A DNA stretch of 64,000 nt from assembly GCF_027587205.1 (NCBI RefSeq), contig NZ_JAPDOD010000041.1, positions 1 to 64,000 on the forward strand. Reading direction: 5' to 3'. The notes beneath the pieces were generated by a model. The model was not told the DNA's origin, did not search any database, and saw only the letters and a list, made by a program, of their open reading frames with translations. Made by a program: the position numbers and the translations under genes. This document shows positions 7,336 to 15,230 of the stretch, one piece after another. This DNA comes from Solirubrobacter ginsenosidimutans. Its GTDB lineage: Bacteria; Actinomycetota; Thermoleophilia; Solirubrobacterales; Solirubrobacteraceae. Numbering within the stretch: the first letter of the stretch is position 1; every line of letters starts with the position of its first letter.

Positions 7336-7809
7336 GTGGACGGTGCATTGACTCACCTGGACGCGGCCGGCAACGCGCGCATGGTCGACGTGAGCGACAA
7401 GAGCGAGACCTCGCGCTGGGCACGGGCCCGTGCCGTCGTGCGTATGTCGCCCGACGCCGCCGCGCGGGTCGCCGCCGGGGACGCGCCCAAGGGCGACGTG
7501 GCCACGGTGGCGCGGATCGCGGCCATCCAGGCGGCCAAGCGCACCGACGAGCTGATCCCGCTCGCCCACTCGCTCCCGCTCACCCACGTCGAGCCGACCG
7601 TCACCGTCGATGTCGAACAGGGCACCGTGACGCTGGTCGCCGAGGCGCGCGTCGCCGCCCGCACCGGCGTCGAGATGGAGGCGATGGTCGCCTGCAGCAT
7701 CGGCGCGCTGGCCGTCTACGACATGGTCAAAGGGATCGAGCCAGGCGTCGTGATCGAGCGCATCGAGCTACTCGACAAAACCGGCGGCAAGTCGGACTTC
7801 CACCGATGA
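7336..7809 (+). CDS. moaC: cyclic pyranopterin monophosphate synthase MoaC
   Basis: A 157-aa enzyme that, after MoaA, rearranges 3',8-cyclo-GTP to cPMP in molybdenum cofactor synthesis. Hallmarks are MVDVSDK near the N terminus, IPLAHSLPLTHV around residue 75, GVEMEAM, and the C-terminal LLDKTGGKSDF. Length matches the family (about 160). The GTG start is 13 nt from a TACCAT hexamer and appears leaderless. The stop overlaps the moaA start as ATGA, coupling the two consecutive pathway steps. Confidence 0.92.
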   Translation: MDGALTHLDAAGNARMVDVSDKSETSRWARARAVVRMSPDAAARVAAGDAPKGDVATVARIAAIQAAKRTDELIPLAHSLPLTHVEPTVTVDVEQGTVTLVAEARVAARTGVEMEAMVACSIGALAVYDMVKGIEPGVVIERIELLDKTGGKSDFHR

Positions 7810-8798
7810 GACCTCAGCTCGTCGACGGGCACGGCCGCGACATCGGCGACGTCCGCATCTCGGTCACCGATCGCTGCAACTTCCGCTGCCAGTACTGCAT
7901 GCCCGCCGAGGGCCTGCCGTGGCTGGACCGCAAGGACATCCTCACCTACGAGGAGATCGCGCGCGTCGCGGGACTGCTGGCCTCGATGGGCGTCCACGAC
8001 GTGCGCCTCACCGGCGGCGAGCCGCTCGCCCGCCGCGAGCTGTGGAAGCTCGTCGAGATGCTCAGCGCCGACGGGAACATCCACGACCTGTCGCTGACCA
8101 CCAACGGCTACCTGCTCGAGCGTCAGGTCGAGCAACTCGTGCGCGCCGGCCTGCGCCGCGTGAACGTGTCGCTGGACGCGCTCGCACCGGACCGCTTCTT
8201 CCAGCTCACCCGCCGCAACTCCCTGCAGCAGGTGCTGAGCAGTCTCGCCGCGGCCGAGAAGTACCCCGAGCTGCGTCCGATCAAGGTCAACGTCGTCGCG
8301 CTCAAGGACTTCACGGAGGACGAGGTCGTCGCCTTCGCCGAGTTCGCCCGCAAGCACCCGTACGAGGTGCGCTTCATCGAGTTCATGCCGCTCGACGGCG
8401 ATCGCAACTGGTCGCGCGACCGCGTGCTCCCCAACGCCGAAGTCCGGCGGCTGATCCACGCCGCATACCCCTTGAAGGACCTCGGACGCGAGCGCCACGG
8501 CACGTCGCGCCGGTGGGAGTTCGCCGATGGGCAGGGCTCGATCGGCTTCATCTCGCCCGTGAGCGAGCCGTTCTGCGGCGATTGCAACCGGATCCGGATC
8601 ACCGCCGAGGGCGAGCTGCGGACCTGCCTCTTCTCGATGACCGAGACCGACCTGCGCGAGCCGCTGCGCAACGGCGCGTCCGACGCTGAGCTGGAGGCGC
8701 TCATCCGCGCCGCCGTGTGGGAGAAGGAGCTCAAGCACCACGTCAACGACGAGGGCTTCGTGCAGCCGCTGCGCACCATGTCGCAGATCGGCGGATGA
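7806..8798 (+). CDS. moaA: GTP 3',8-cyclase MoaA (radical SAM)
   Basis: A 330-aa radical SAM enzyme that starts Moco synthesis from GTP. The N-terminal 4Fe-4S cluster motif CNFRCQYC is at residues 24-31; the second, substrate-binding cluster is CGDCNRIRI with the third Cys in LRTCLF. The protein ends in Gly-Gly (SQIGG), needed for activity in the family. The ATG at 7806 overlaps the moaC stop and yields the standard N terminus. moeA follows after 67 bp containing two short hairpins. Confidence 0.93.
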   Translation: MRPQLVDGHGRDIGDVRISVTDRCNFRCQYCMPAEGLPWLDRKDILTYEEIARVAGLLASMGVHDVRLTGGEPLARRELWKLVEMLSADGNIHDLSLTTNGYLLERQVEQLVRAGLRRVNVSLDALAPDRFFQLTRRNSLQQVLSSLAAAEKYPELRPIKVNVVALKDFTEDEVVAFAEFARKHPYEVRFIEFMPLDGDRNWSRDRVLPNAEVRRLIHAAYPLKDLGRERHGTSRRWEFADGQGSIGFISPVSEPFCGDCNRIRITAEGELRTCLFSMTETDLREPLRNGASDAELEALIRAAVWEKELKHHVNDEGFVQPLRTMSQIGG

Positions 8799-8814
8799 CC
8801 CTGGCCAGCGGTCA

Positions 8815-8859
8815 CCGCGGGACCACCCGCGGGTCTCAGGGGCCCCCGTACGGCGGGGG
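8815..8859. terminator. two tandem GC hairpins between moaA and moeA
   Basis: The first is CCGCGGG-acca-CCCGCGG (8815-8832). The second is CCCCCG-tacgg-CGGGGG (8843-8859), six nt before the moeA start. There is no U-tract, so attenuation, processing or blocking of the moeA start are as likely as termination. Confidence 0.4.
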
Positions 8860-8865
8860 TACGTC

Positions 8866-10053
8866 ATGAAGGATTTCGCCGAGGCGCTGGCGCTCGTCCT
8901 CGAGGGGATCGAGCCGCTCGCGAGCGAGCAGGTCGCGCTGCCCGAGGCGATCGGGCGCGTCATGGCGGCCGAGGCGCGCGCCGCGATCGATCTCCCCCCG
9001 TTCGACCGCACGGCGATGGACGGCTTCGCGGTGCGAGCGCAGGACACCGCGCCGGGCGCGGAGCTGCGCGTGATCGGCGACCTGGCCGCGGGTGGCGGGA
9101 CGATCACGCTCGAGCCCGGCACCGCCGCGCGGATCTCGACCGGCGCGGCGATCCCGCCCGGCGCCGACTCCATCCTGCGCGTCGAGGACGCCGAGGTGCG
9201 CGACGGCACCGTCGTCGCGGCCGTCGCGGTCCGTCATGGCCTGCACGTGCGCCGCCGCGCCGAGGACGTCCACGCCGGCGACGTGCTCGCCCGCCCCGGC
9301 GACGTCCTGACCGTCCCCCGGCTCTCCGCGCTCGCCTCCGCCGGCGTCGCGACGGTCGACGTTCCCCGCACGCCGCGCGTCGACGTGATCGTGACGGGAT
9401 CTGAGCTGCTCCCCCCGGGCGCGCCGCCTGAGCCGGGCAAGATCTACGAGTCCAACTCGCTGGCGGTCGGCGCGATGCTCGCGGCCGTCGGCTCGCGGCT
9501 CGTGCACCACCCGCCGGTGATCGACGAGTTCGACGCGACCCGCGCCGCGATCGAGGCGGGCCTCGAGGGCGACATCCTGATCGTTTCCGGCGGCGTCTCC
9601 GTCGGCCCGCACGACCACGTCAAGCCGGCCTTCGAAGCGTGCGGCATCGAGGAGGTCTTCTGGCGGGTGCGGATCAAGCCCGGCAAGCCGCTCTGGTTCG
9701 GGCGCCGCGGTTCGACGCTCGTGTTCGGCCTCCCGGGCAACCCGCTGTCGGCGATCGTCTGTACCGCGCTGTTCGTCCTGCCGGCGCTGCGGCGCCTGCG
9801 CGGGGAGAGCGACCCCGGGCCGCGCTTCGACCGCGGCCGCCTCGGCGAGTCGGCCGGCCCGTCGGACAACCGCACGACGTTCCTGATCTCCAAGCTGGTC
9901 CCGGGCGAGGACGGCATCCCGGTGGCGTGGCCGACGGAGCGCCAAGGCTCGCACATGACCGGCGCGCTGGGCGAGAGCGACGGCTTCGCGGTCGCGCCGC
10001 ACGGCTCGGGCTCGCTCCCGGCGGGCGCCGAAGTCGACCTCCTGCGCGTCTAA
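8866..10053 (+). CDS. moeA: molybdopterin molybdenumtransferase MoeA
   Basis: A 395-aa enzyme that inserts molybdate into adenylylated molybdopterin. Typical blocks are PPFDRTAMDGFAV near residue 45, ISTGAAIPPGAD, VIVTGSEL near 170, the MoCF motif SGGVSVGPHDH near 245, and FGLPGNPLSA. Length agrees with the family. It follows moaA on the same strand. The last four bases overlap the convergent O-methyltransferase gene. MogA/MoaB and MoeB are not in the window. Confidence 0.92.
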   Translation: MKDFAEALALVLEGIEPLASEQVALPEAIGRVMAAEARAAIDLPPFDRTAMDGFAVRAQDTAPGAELRVIGDLAAGGGTITLEPGTAARISTGAAIPPGADSILRVEDAEVRDGTVVAAVAVRHGLHVRRRAEDVHAGDVLARPGDVLTVPRLSALASAGVATVDVPRTPRVDVIVTGSELLPPGAPPEPGKIYESNSLAVGAMLAAVGSRLVHHPPVIDEFDATRAAIEAGLEGDILIVSGGVSVGPHDHVKPAFEACGIEEVFWRVRIKPGKPLWFGRRGSTLVFGLPGNPLSAIVCTALFVLPALRRLRGESDPGPRFDRGRLGESAGPSDNRTTFLISKLVPGEDGIPVAWPTERQGSHMTGALGESDGFAVAPHGSGSLPAGAEVDLLRV

Positions 10054-11012
10054 CGGGCTTCGAAGACGCTCACGGGACCCGCGGGCGTTTCGCTCACCAA
10101 CCCGTAGCCGGCGGCCTCCAGCAGGCGCGCGTACTCGTCGCGGGTGCGCTCGCGCCCGCCCGTCGCGACCAGCATGTTCAGGTCGGAGAGCTTCCCCGCG
10201 GGCTCGGCGTTGGGCGGGCCGAGCCGGCGCTCCAGGATCAGCACGGCCGAGCCCGCCGGGGCGGCGCGGCGAATGCTCTGAAGGATCGCCACCGAGGTCT
10301 CGTCGTCCCAGTCGTGCAGCACGGACTTGAGGATGTAGGCGTCAGCACCACCGGGGACGGCCTCGAAGAAGCTGCCGCCGACGATCCGGCAGCGCTCGCC
10401 GAGGTCGACGCCGGCGACGACCCCGGGCCGGTCGAAGAGGATGCCCCGCAGGTGCGGGTGGTGGGCGAGGATCGCGGCCAGGAGCGTGCCGCGGCTCCCG
10501 CCGATGTCGGCGACGACCTCGAATTGCCCGAAGTCGTACGCGGCGAGGACCGACGCGGTGACGCGGGCCGCGAGCGCGGTCATCGCGGCGTCGAAGATCC
10601 CGGATTCCTCGGGATGCTCGGCGCGGTAGGTCCACACGTCCACGCCATGCACCGCCGCGAACGCGTTCTCGCCGGTCCGGACGCTGTGCAGGAGCTGCGA
10701 CCAGGCGCTCCAGTGGTAGGGCCGGCCGATGAACGCGGCCCAGCCCGCCGCCGAGTCCGGCACGTCGGTGCGCAGGCCCTCCCCGAGCGGCGTGAGCGCG
10801 AACCGGTGGTCGGCGTCCTCGTGCAGGATGCCCACGGCGGCGAGCGCTCGCAGCAGCCGGTACAGCGCGGGAGCGTGGGCGTCGGTCGCCACGGCCAGGT
10901 CCTCCGCATCGCGCGCGCCGCCGGCCAGCCGATCGGCGATGCCGAGCGTCGCGGCGACGTGGATCGCCTGGGACAGCTGATAGCCGTTGATCAACCGCAG
11001 CAGGTCATCCAT
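10050..11012 (-). CDS. O-methyltransferase (acetylserotonin/plant OMT-like family)
   Basis: A 320-aa SAM-dependent O-methyltransferase with an N-terminal dimerisation/winged-helix domain (residues 1-95) followed by the Rossmann domain. VVADIGGSRGTLLAA near 168 is motif I, and SVLHDWDDE holds the catalytic His seen in natural-product methyltransferases such as carminomycin OMT. RRLGPPN and MLVATGGRERT are the late conserved blocks. No biosynthetic cluster surrounds it, so the acceptor is unknown. The ATG at 11012 is well placed, though I see no clear promoter. Confidence 0.8.
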   Translation of the reverse strand: MDDLLRLINGYQLSQAIHVAATLGIADRLAGGARDAEDLAVATDAHAPALYRLLRALAAVGILHEDADHRFALTPLGEGLRTDVPDSAAGWAAFIGRPYHWSAWSQLLHSVRTGENAFAAVHGVDVWTYRAEHPEESGIFDAAMTALAARVTASVLAAYDFGQFEVVADIGGSRGTLLAAILAHHPHLRGILFDRPGVVAGVDLGERCRIVGGSFFEAVPGGADAYILKSVLHDWDDETSVAILQSIRRAAPAGSAVLILERRLGPPNAEPAGKLSDLNMLVATGGRERTRDEYARLLEAAGYGLVSETPAGPVSVFEAR

Positions 11013-11060
11013 GTCACGACCATCCCATGTCCGGCGTTGCGATGCATCGGCTCAAGCGGT

Positions 11061-11066
11061 TAAGGT
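11061..11066 (+). promoter_or_regulatory. candidate -10 element of SHOCT gene
   Basis: TAAGGT, eight nt before the ATG at 11075, with no ribosome site. This position argues for the ATG at 11075 over an upstream in-frame GTG-type start at 11027. Confidence 0.45.
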
Positions 11067-11074
11067 CCGCTGAC

Positions 11075-11362
11075 ATGGGACGGTTGGGGGACTGGCTGCG
11101 CGGGCGGCGGACCAAGGAGACGGCGCCTGCGACGGCGGTCGAAGCGCAGACGAACGGGCATTCGGCCTCCGACGAGCTGGTCGAACACCTCCGCGCCGCG
11201 TTCCCGGGCGCCGAGATCACCGTCAGCTCGCACGACCCCAAGCTCTCGGACCTGACGGGAGGCGATCCCGTCGAGCGCCTCGAGCGGCTCGCCGCCCTGC
11301 ACGCCTCCGGCGCGCTCACCGACGAGGAGTTCGCGGCCGCTAAAGCGCGTCTACTCGGCTGA
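11075..11362 (+). CDS. small SHOCT-domain protein
   Basis: A 95-aa soluble protein. Residues about 64-95 (DPVERLERLAALHASG, then LTDEEFAAAKARLLG) form a SHOCT domain, a short helical pair found at protein C termini and thought to mediate oligomerisation. The N-terminal 60 residues are not recognised. The ATG at 11075 is chosen from the -10-like hexamer just upstream. It converges on the cox maturation operon, overlapping its last gene by 23 bp. Function unknown. Confidence 0.6.
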   Translation: MGRLGDWLRGRRTKETAPATAVEAQTNGHSASDELVEHLRAAFPGAEITVSSHDPKLSDLTGGDPVERLERLAALHASGALTDEEFAAAKARLLG

Positions 11363-11531
11363 GCGCGTACTCCTCGACCATCCGGCGTTGGACCGGGGTG
11401 AGTGCGGGGAGCGCCTCGCCGCGCTCGAGTCGCGTGGCAGCCTGGGCCAGTGTGAGGCCCGTGCCGGTGAGGATCTGGCCGATCAGCGGCGGGACGTCGC
11501 CGCCGCAGACGCCGGTGTCGCAGTCGCTCAT
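11340..11531 (-). CDS. small hypothetical protein at end of cox operon
   Basis: A 63-aa protein with two early cysteines (CDTGVCGG) and an amphipathic helical remainder (LTLAQAATRLERGEALPAL). I recognise no family. The ATG at 11531 overlaps the TGA of the mocA-like gene (ATGA), and all upstream operon genes are joined in the same way, which supports it being a translated seventh cistron. The end overlaps the convergent SHOCT gene. The CxxxxC pair might bind metal, but this is speculation. Confidence 0.5.
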   Translation of the reverse strand: MSDCDTGVCGGDVPPLIGQILTGTGLTLAQAATRLERGEALPALTPVQRRMVEEYALSRVDAL

Positions 11532-12268
11532 CCCGCGGTCGCCTCCGGGTCGGGGTCCGGCGCGGCGGTGAGCGCCGCCTCGGGCGCCGCGTTGCCTGCC
11601 TGGAACGCGGCCGCGCTCGGGCCGTCATCCGGCGCGGTCGCCCGCTCCGTGAGCGCCGCCTCTGGCGCGGCCTCGCCCGCGGCGATGGCGGCGCCGCTCG
11701 GGCGCTGGTCGAGGCGCGCGAGCTCGTCCGGCGTGTCGACGTCGACCGCGCTGGCCAGCCCGCCCGCCTCCCAGCGGTGGACGTTGAAGCGGGCGAGCAG
11801 CTCGCGGGCGCCGGCGTCGCCGCCGAGCTCGGGCACCGCGTCCATCACGGTGCGGCTGAGCACGACCGGGTGGCCGGGCGCGCCGTCGTAGAGCGCGCGG
11901 ACGGCGTCGTATCCCTCGAGCTGCACGAGCGCGCCGGTGATCACCTCGGGCGTGATGAACGGCTGGTCGCCGAGCGTGATCGCGATCGCGTCGGCGTCCG
12001 CGAGCACGGCGACGCCGGCGCGCAGCGAGTAGCCCTGGCCCTGGGCCCACTGCTCGCAGATGACGACCGCGGCGTCGCCGAAGTCGATCGCCGCGCGGAT
12101 CGCGTCCGCGTCGTGGCCGAGCACGACGACCACGCGCTCCAATGCGGCGTTCATCGTGTCGACGGCGTGTTGCAGGAGCGGCTTGCCGCGCAGGTCGGCG
12201 AGCTGCTTGGTCTGCTCACCGAAGCGCGTGCCGGCGCCCGCGGCGAGGATCAGCCCCGCGGCGTTCAC
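11528..12268 (-). CDS. MocA/MobA-like nucleotidyltransferase
   Basis: A 246-aa NTP transferase. AAGLILAAGAGTRFG is the nucleotide-binding loop, K/PLLQHAVDTM follows, and ITLGDQPFITPEV holds the metal-binding Asp. MocA attaches CMP to molybdopterin for xanthine dehydrogenase-family enzymes, which fits its place behind coxSLM. The C-terminal 60 residues are Ala-rich with a near-repeated APEAALT motif and look like a disordered tail. The GTG at 12268 overlaps the coxE-like stop as GTGA. The exact nucleotide is not determinable. Confidence 0.78.
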   Translation of the reverse strand: MNAAGLILAAGAGTRFGEQTKQLADLRGKPLLQHAVDTMNAALERVVVVLGHDADAIRAAIDFGDAAVVICEQWAQGQGYSLRAGVAVLADADAIAITLGDQPFITPEVITGALVQLEGYDAVRALYDGAPGHPVVLSRTVMDAVPELGGDAGARELLARFNVHRWEAGGLASAVDVDTPDELARLDQRPSGAAIAAGEAAPEAALTERATAPDDGPSAAAFQAGNAAPEAALTAAPDPDPEATAG

Positions 12269-13545
12269 GCGGTCCCTGCCTCCATCAGGTCGGCCAGGGT
12301 CTCCAGCGACGAGATCGAGTTGCCCGGCAGCAGCCGGTCGACGTGCGGCATCGCGGCCTTCATCCCGCGCGTGAGCGGCTCGTAGCGCGGGTCGGCGGCC
12401 AGCGGGTTCAGCCAGATCACCTTGTGGGCGGTGCGGGCGAGGCGCGCCATCTCCTCCGAGAGCTGGTCCGGCTCGCCGCGGTCCCAGCCGTCGGAGAGCA
12501 GGATCACCATCGAGCCGCGGCCGATCCGGCGCCCGTGCTCGCGGTTGAGCTCGGCGATCGCCTCGCCGATCCGCGTTCCTCCGGACCAGTCGGTGACCGC
12601 GGAAGCCGCGCGCATCAGCGCGCGATCGCTGTCGCGGCCGCGCAGTTCGCGGGTCACGCGGGTCAGCCGGGTGCCGAAGACGAAGGCCTCGACGCGAGCA
12701 CGCGCCGCCACGCACGCCTGCATGTACTGCAGCAGCATCCGCGAGTGCGGCGCCATCGAGCCCGAGACGTCGCAGATCAGCACCAGCCGCCGAGGCCGCA
12801 GCGCCTGCTCGCGGTAGCGGCGCTCCAGCAACTCGCCGCCCGTGCTCAAGGAGACCCGGATCGTGGCCCGGAGGTCGTGCTCGTCGCGCCGGCGTTTCGT
12901 CGGCACCGTGCGCCGGGAGCGCCGCTTCGGCCCGCGCAGCGCGATCCGCGCCAGCAGCCGCCGCGCCATCGCCCGCTCGGCGTCGGTGTAGGCGCCGAAG
13001 TCCTTCTCGCGCAGCAGCTCCTCCTCGCTCCACGCCGCCGGGGCGGGTGTGAGGTCGGCGGCGGGCGCCTCGTCGCCCTGCGGCGGCACCGCGACCCGCG
13101 GCAGCGCCTGCTTGGCGATCTCCCCGAGCTCGTCGAGCGCGTCCGGCGCGGTGTCGGAGCCGAAGACGATCGTGAACGCCGCGGCGAAGGACTGCAGCTC
13201 GGCGCGGGTCGAGCACAGCGCGGTGCGCAGGGCGAAGAAGACCTCGGCGCGGTCGGACGCGTCGATCGCGGCCAGTGCGCGCTCGGCCGACAGGACCTCG
13301 CCGAGCCCGACCCGCGCGCCCTCGGCCCGCATCACGGCGGCCAGCCGGGCGACCTGTCCGGAGAGATGCTCGCCCATGACCGCCAAGGCGGCCGCGTCTC
13401 CCGTCTCGTACTCCGCCAGCGCCAGCGCGGCGGTGCGGATCGACGCCTCGTCGGCCTTCTTCGCCAGGCCGCGCGCGACGACGTTCGCGCGCGCCTTCTC
13501 CGCGATCTCCGCGTGGCCGGAGGCGATGCGCGCGTCGTCAGGCAC
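12265..13545 (-). CDS. coxE: CoxE-like VWA-domain protein
   Basis: A 426-aa protein with a C-terminal von Willebrand A domain; the MIDAS motif DVSGSM lies near residue 251, with the later Thr/Asp positions in SGGTRIGE and LLSDGWD. The N-terminal 200 residues are helical. With its MoxR partner it belongs to the AAA/VWA maturation pairs; CoxD/CoxE help build the Mo-Cu-S centre of CO dehydrogenase in Oligotropha. It overlaps the moxR-like gene by 8 bp and mocA by 4 bp. Confidence 0.82.
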   Translation of the reverse strand: MPDDARIASGHAEIAEKARANVVARGLAKKADEASIRTAALALAEYETGDAAALAVMGEHLSGQVARLAAVMRAEGARVGLGEVLSAERALAAIDASDRAEVFFALRTALCSTRAELQSFAAAFTIVFGSDTAPDALDELGEIAKQALPRVAVPPQGDEAPAADLTPAPAAWSEEELLREKDFGAYTDAERAMARRLLARIALRGPKRRSRRTVPTKRRRDEHDLRATIRVSLSTGGELLERRYREQALRPRRLVLICDVSGSMAPHSRMLLQYMQACVAARARVEAFVFGTRLTRVTRELRGRDSDRALMRAASAVTDWSGGTRIGEAIAELNREHGRRIGRGSMVILLSDGWDRGEPDQLSEEMARLARTAHKVIWLNPLAADPRYEPLTRGMKAAMPHVDRLLPGNSISSLETLADLMEAGTA

Positions 13546-14386
13546 CCTCGAGGACCCGGTCGCGGCGCACCCGGTCGATGTCCTCGCGGACCTTCAAAGC
13601 GACGCCCAGCGTGTCATCCAGCGAAGCGGAACCGTTGCCGTCCAGCGCCAGCAGCGCCCGCGCCCAGGTGATCGTCTCCCCCACCCCGGGCAGCTTGTAG
13701 AGCTCGCGCTCGCGCAGCGTCGCGACCGCCGCGCACACCCGCGCGGCGACCTCCTCGGGCACGCCCGGGAGCCGCGTCTTGACGATCTCCGCCTCGCGCT
13801 CGGGCGTCGGGTAGTCGATCCAGTGATAGAGGCAGCGGCGCTTGAGCGCGTCGTGCAGCTCGCGTGTGCGGTTGGACGTCAGCACGACCAACGGCCGGTG
13901 CGCGGCGGTGATCGTGCCCAGCTCCGGGATCGTGATCGCGAAGTCGGCCAGGAACTCGAGCAGGAAGGCCTCGAACTCGTCGTCGGCGCGGTCGATCTCG
14001 TCGATCAGCAGCACCGCCGGCCCGCCGTCGTGCTCCAGCGCCTCGAGCAGCGGCCGGCGCAGCAGGAACTCGGGCCCGAACAGCTCACGCGGCGCCGCAC
14101 CCGCCTCGGCGGCGCGGATCGCGAGCAGCTGGCGCTGGTAGTCCCAGTCGTAGACCGCGTGGTGGAGGTCGATCCCCTCGTGGCACTGCAGGCGGATCAA
14201 CGACGCGCCCATCGCGGACGCCAGCGCGCGCGCCACCTCGGTCTTGCCCACACCCGCCTCGCCCTCCAGCAGCAGCGGCTGCTCGAGGGCGAACGCGAGA
14301 TAGGCGGACGTCGCGAGCGCCTGGTCGGCGAGGTACCCCTCGCCCGCCAAGGCCCGCGAAACGTCCTGCGGTGTGGTGAAACTCAC
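13538..14386 (-). CDS. coxD: MoxR-family AAA+ ATPase (CoxD-like)
   Basis: A 282-aa AAA+ ATPase. Walker A is GEAGVGKTE (about residues 42-50), Walker B is VLLIDEIDRAD, and sensor 1 is VLTSNRTRELHDALKRR with the arginine finger region after it. Such ATPases act as remodelling chaperones with a VWA partner, here the next gene. Position directly behind the CO dehydrogenase-like subunits implies a role in metal-centre maturation. It starts 4 nt after coxM ends. Confidence 0.85.
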   Translation of the reverse strand: MSFTTPQDVSRALAGEGYLADQALATSAYLAFALEQPLLLEGEAGVGKTEVARALASAMGASLIRLQCHEGIDLHHAVYDWDYQRQLLAIRAAEAGAAPRELFGPEFLLRRPLLEALEHDGGPAVLLIDEIDRADDEFEAFLLEFLADFAITIPELGTITAAHRPLVVLTSNRTRELHDALKRRCLYHWIDYPTPEREAEIVKTRLPGVPEEVAARVCAAVATLRERELYKLPGVGETITWARALLALDGNGSASLDDTLGVALKVREDIDRVRRDRVLEGA

Positions 14387-14390
14387 CCGT

Positions 14391-15230
14391 TCATTGTGAC
14401 GCGGCCGTGATCGCCCGCTTGGTCAGCACGCGCGCCAGGTGGCGCTTGTAGTCCTGCGAGGCGTTGAGGTCGGCGGGCGGCTCGGTGCCGTCGGCCGCGT
14501 TCTCGGCGGCCGCGGCGATCGTGTCCGCGGTCAGCGGCTGGCCGCGCAGGGCGTCCTCCACCGCGGTCGCCCGCAGCGGCGTCGAGCCCATGTGGGTCAG
14601 GCCGACGCGCACGTCCGCGCAGGACCCGTCGCCGCCCTTCTTGATCAGTGCGGAGACGGCCACCATCGCCCAGTCCTCCTGGCGGCGATTGAACTTCTCG
14701 TAGCCATACCCGTAGCCCTCGAGCGCGGGAATTCTGACCTCCGTCAGAATTTCGTCCTCGGCGACGACCGTCGTCAGGTAGTCCTCGAAGAAGTCCGCGG
14801 CCGCGACCTCGCGCTCGCCGTCCGGACCCCGCAGGATCACCGAGCCTTCGTGGGCGAGCATGATCGCGGGCAGGTCGGAGGCCGGGTCGCCGTGGGCGAG
14901 CGTGCCGCCGATCGTGCCCATGTTGCGGACCTGCTGGTCGGCGATCGTCGCCGCTGCGGCGGACGGGAGGCCGAAGCCGCCGGTCGCCACCGCATGGTGG
15001 CGAACCATGGAGCCGAACGTGATGACGCCGCCCGAACGGTTGACGCCCCGCAGCTCCTCGACGCGGCGCAGATCGACCAGCAGCGTGGGCGCCGCCAGCC
15101 GGAGCTTCATCAGCGGGATCAGGGAGTGGCCGCCGGCGAGCAGCTTGGCGTCCTCGCCGCCGTCCTTGAGCGCAGCGAGCGCTTCGTCGAGCGTCCCGGG
15201 CGCAACGTAGTCGAACTCAGCGGGGATCAA
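14391..15230 (-). CDS. coxM: CO dehydrogenase-type FAD-binding subunit (CoxM)
   Basis: A 279-aa FAD subunit of the xanthine oxidase family. The PP-loop motifs AGGHSLIP near residue 32 and TIGGTLAHGDPASD near 110 bind FAD, which passes electrons from the 2Fe-2S subunit to an acceptor. The TTG start at 15230 overlaps the coxL TGA as TTGA and gives the family-typical start [10 protein letters not shown]. The gene is third, after coxS and coxL, the order typical of form II clusters. Confidence 0.87.
   Translation of the reverse strand: MIPAEFDYVAPGTLDEALAALKDGGEDAKLLAGGHSLIPLMKLRLAAPTLLVDLRRVEELRGVNRSGGVITFGSMVRHHAVATGGFGLPSAAAATIADQQVRNMGTIGGTLAHGDPASDLPAIMLAHEGSVILRGPDGEREVAAADFFEDYLTTVVAEDEILTEVRIPALEGYGYGYEKFNRRQEDWAMVAVSALIKKGGDGSCADVRVGLTHMGSTPLRATAVEDALRGQPLTADTIAAAAENAADGTEPPADLNASQDYKRHLARVLTKRAITAASQ

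Noticed and set aside
6804..8798. A much longer MoaA reading from 6804
   Set aside because: The extra 334 codons run antisense to moaX and through moaC; the ATG at 7806 gives the standard MoaA N terminus.
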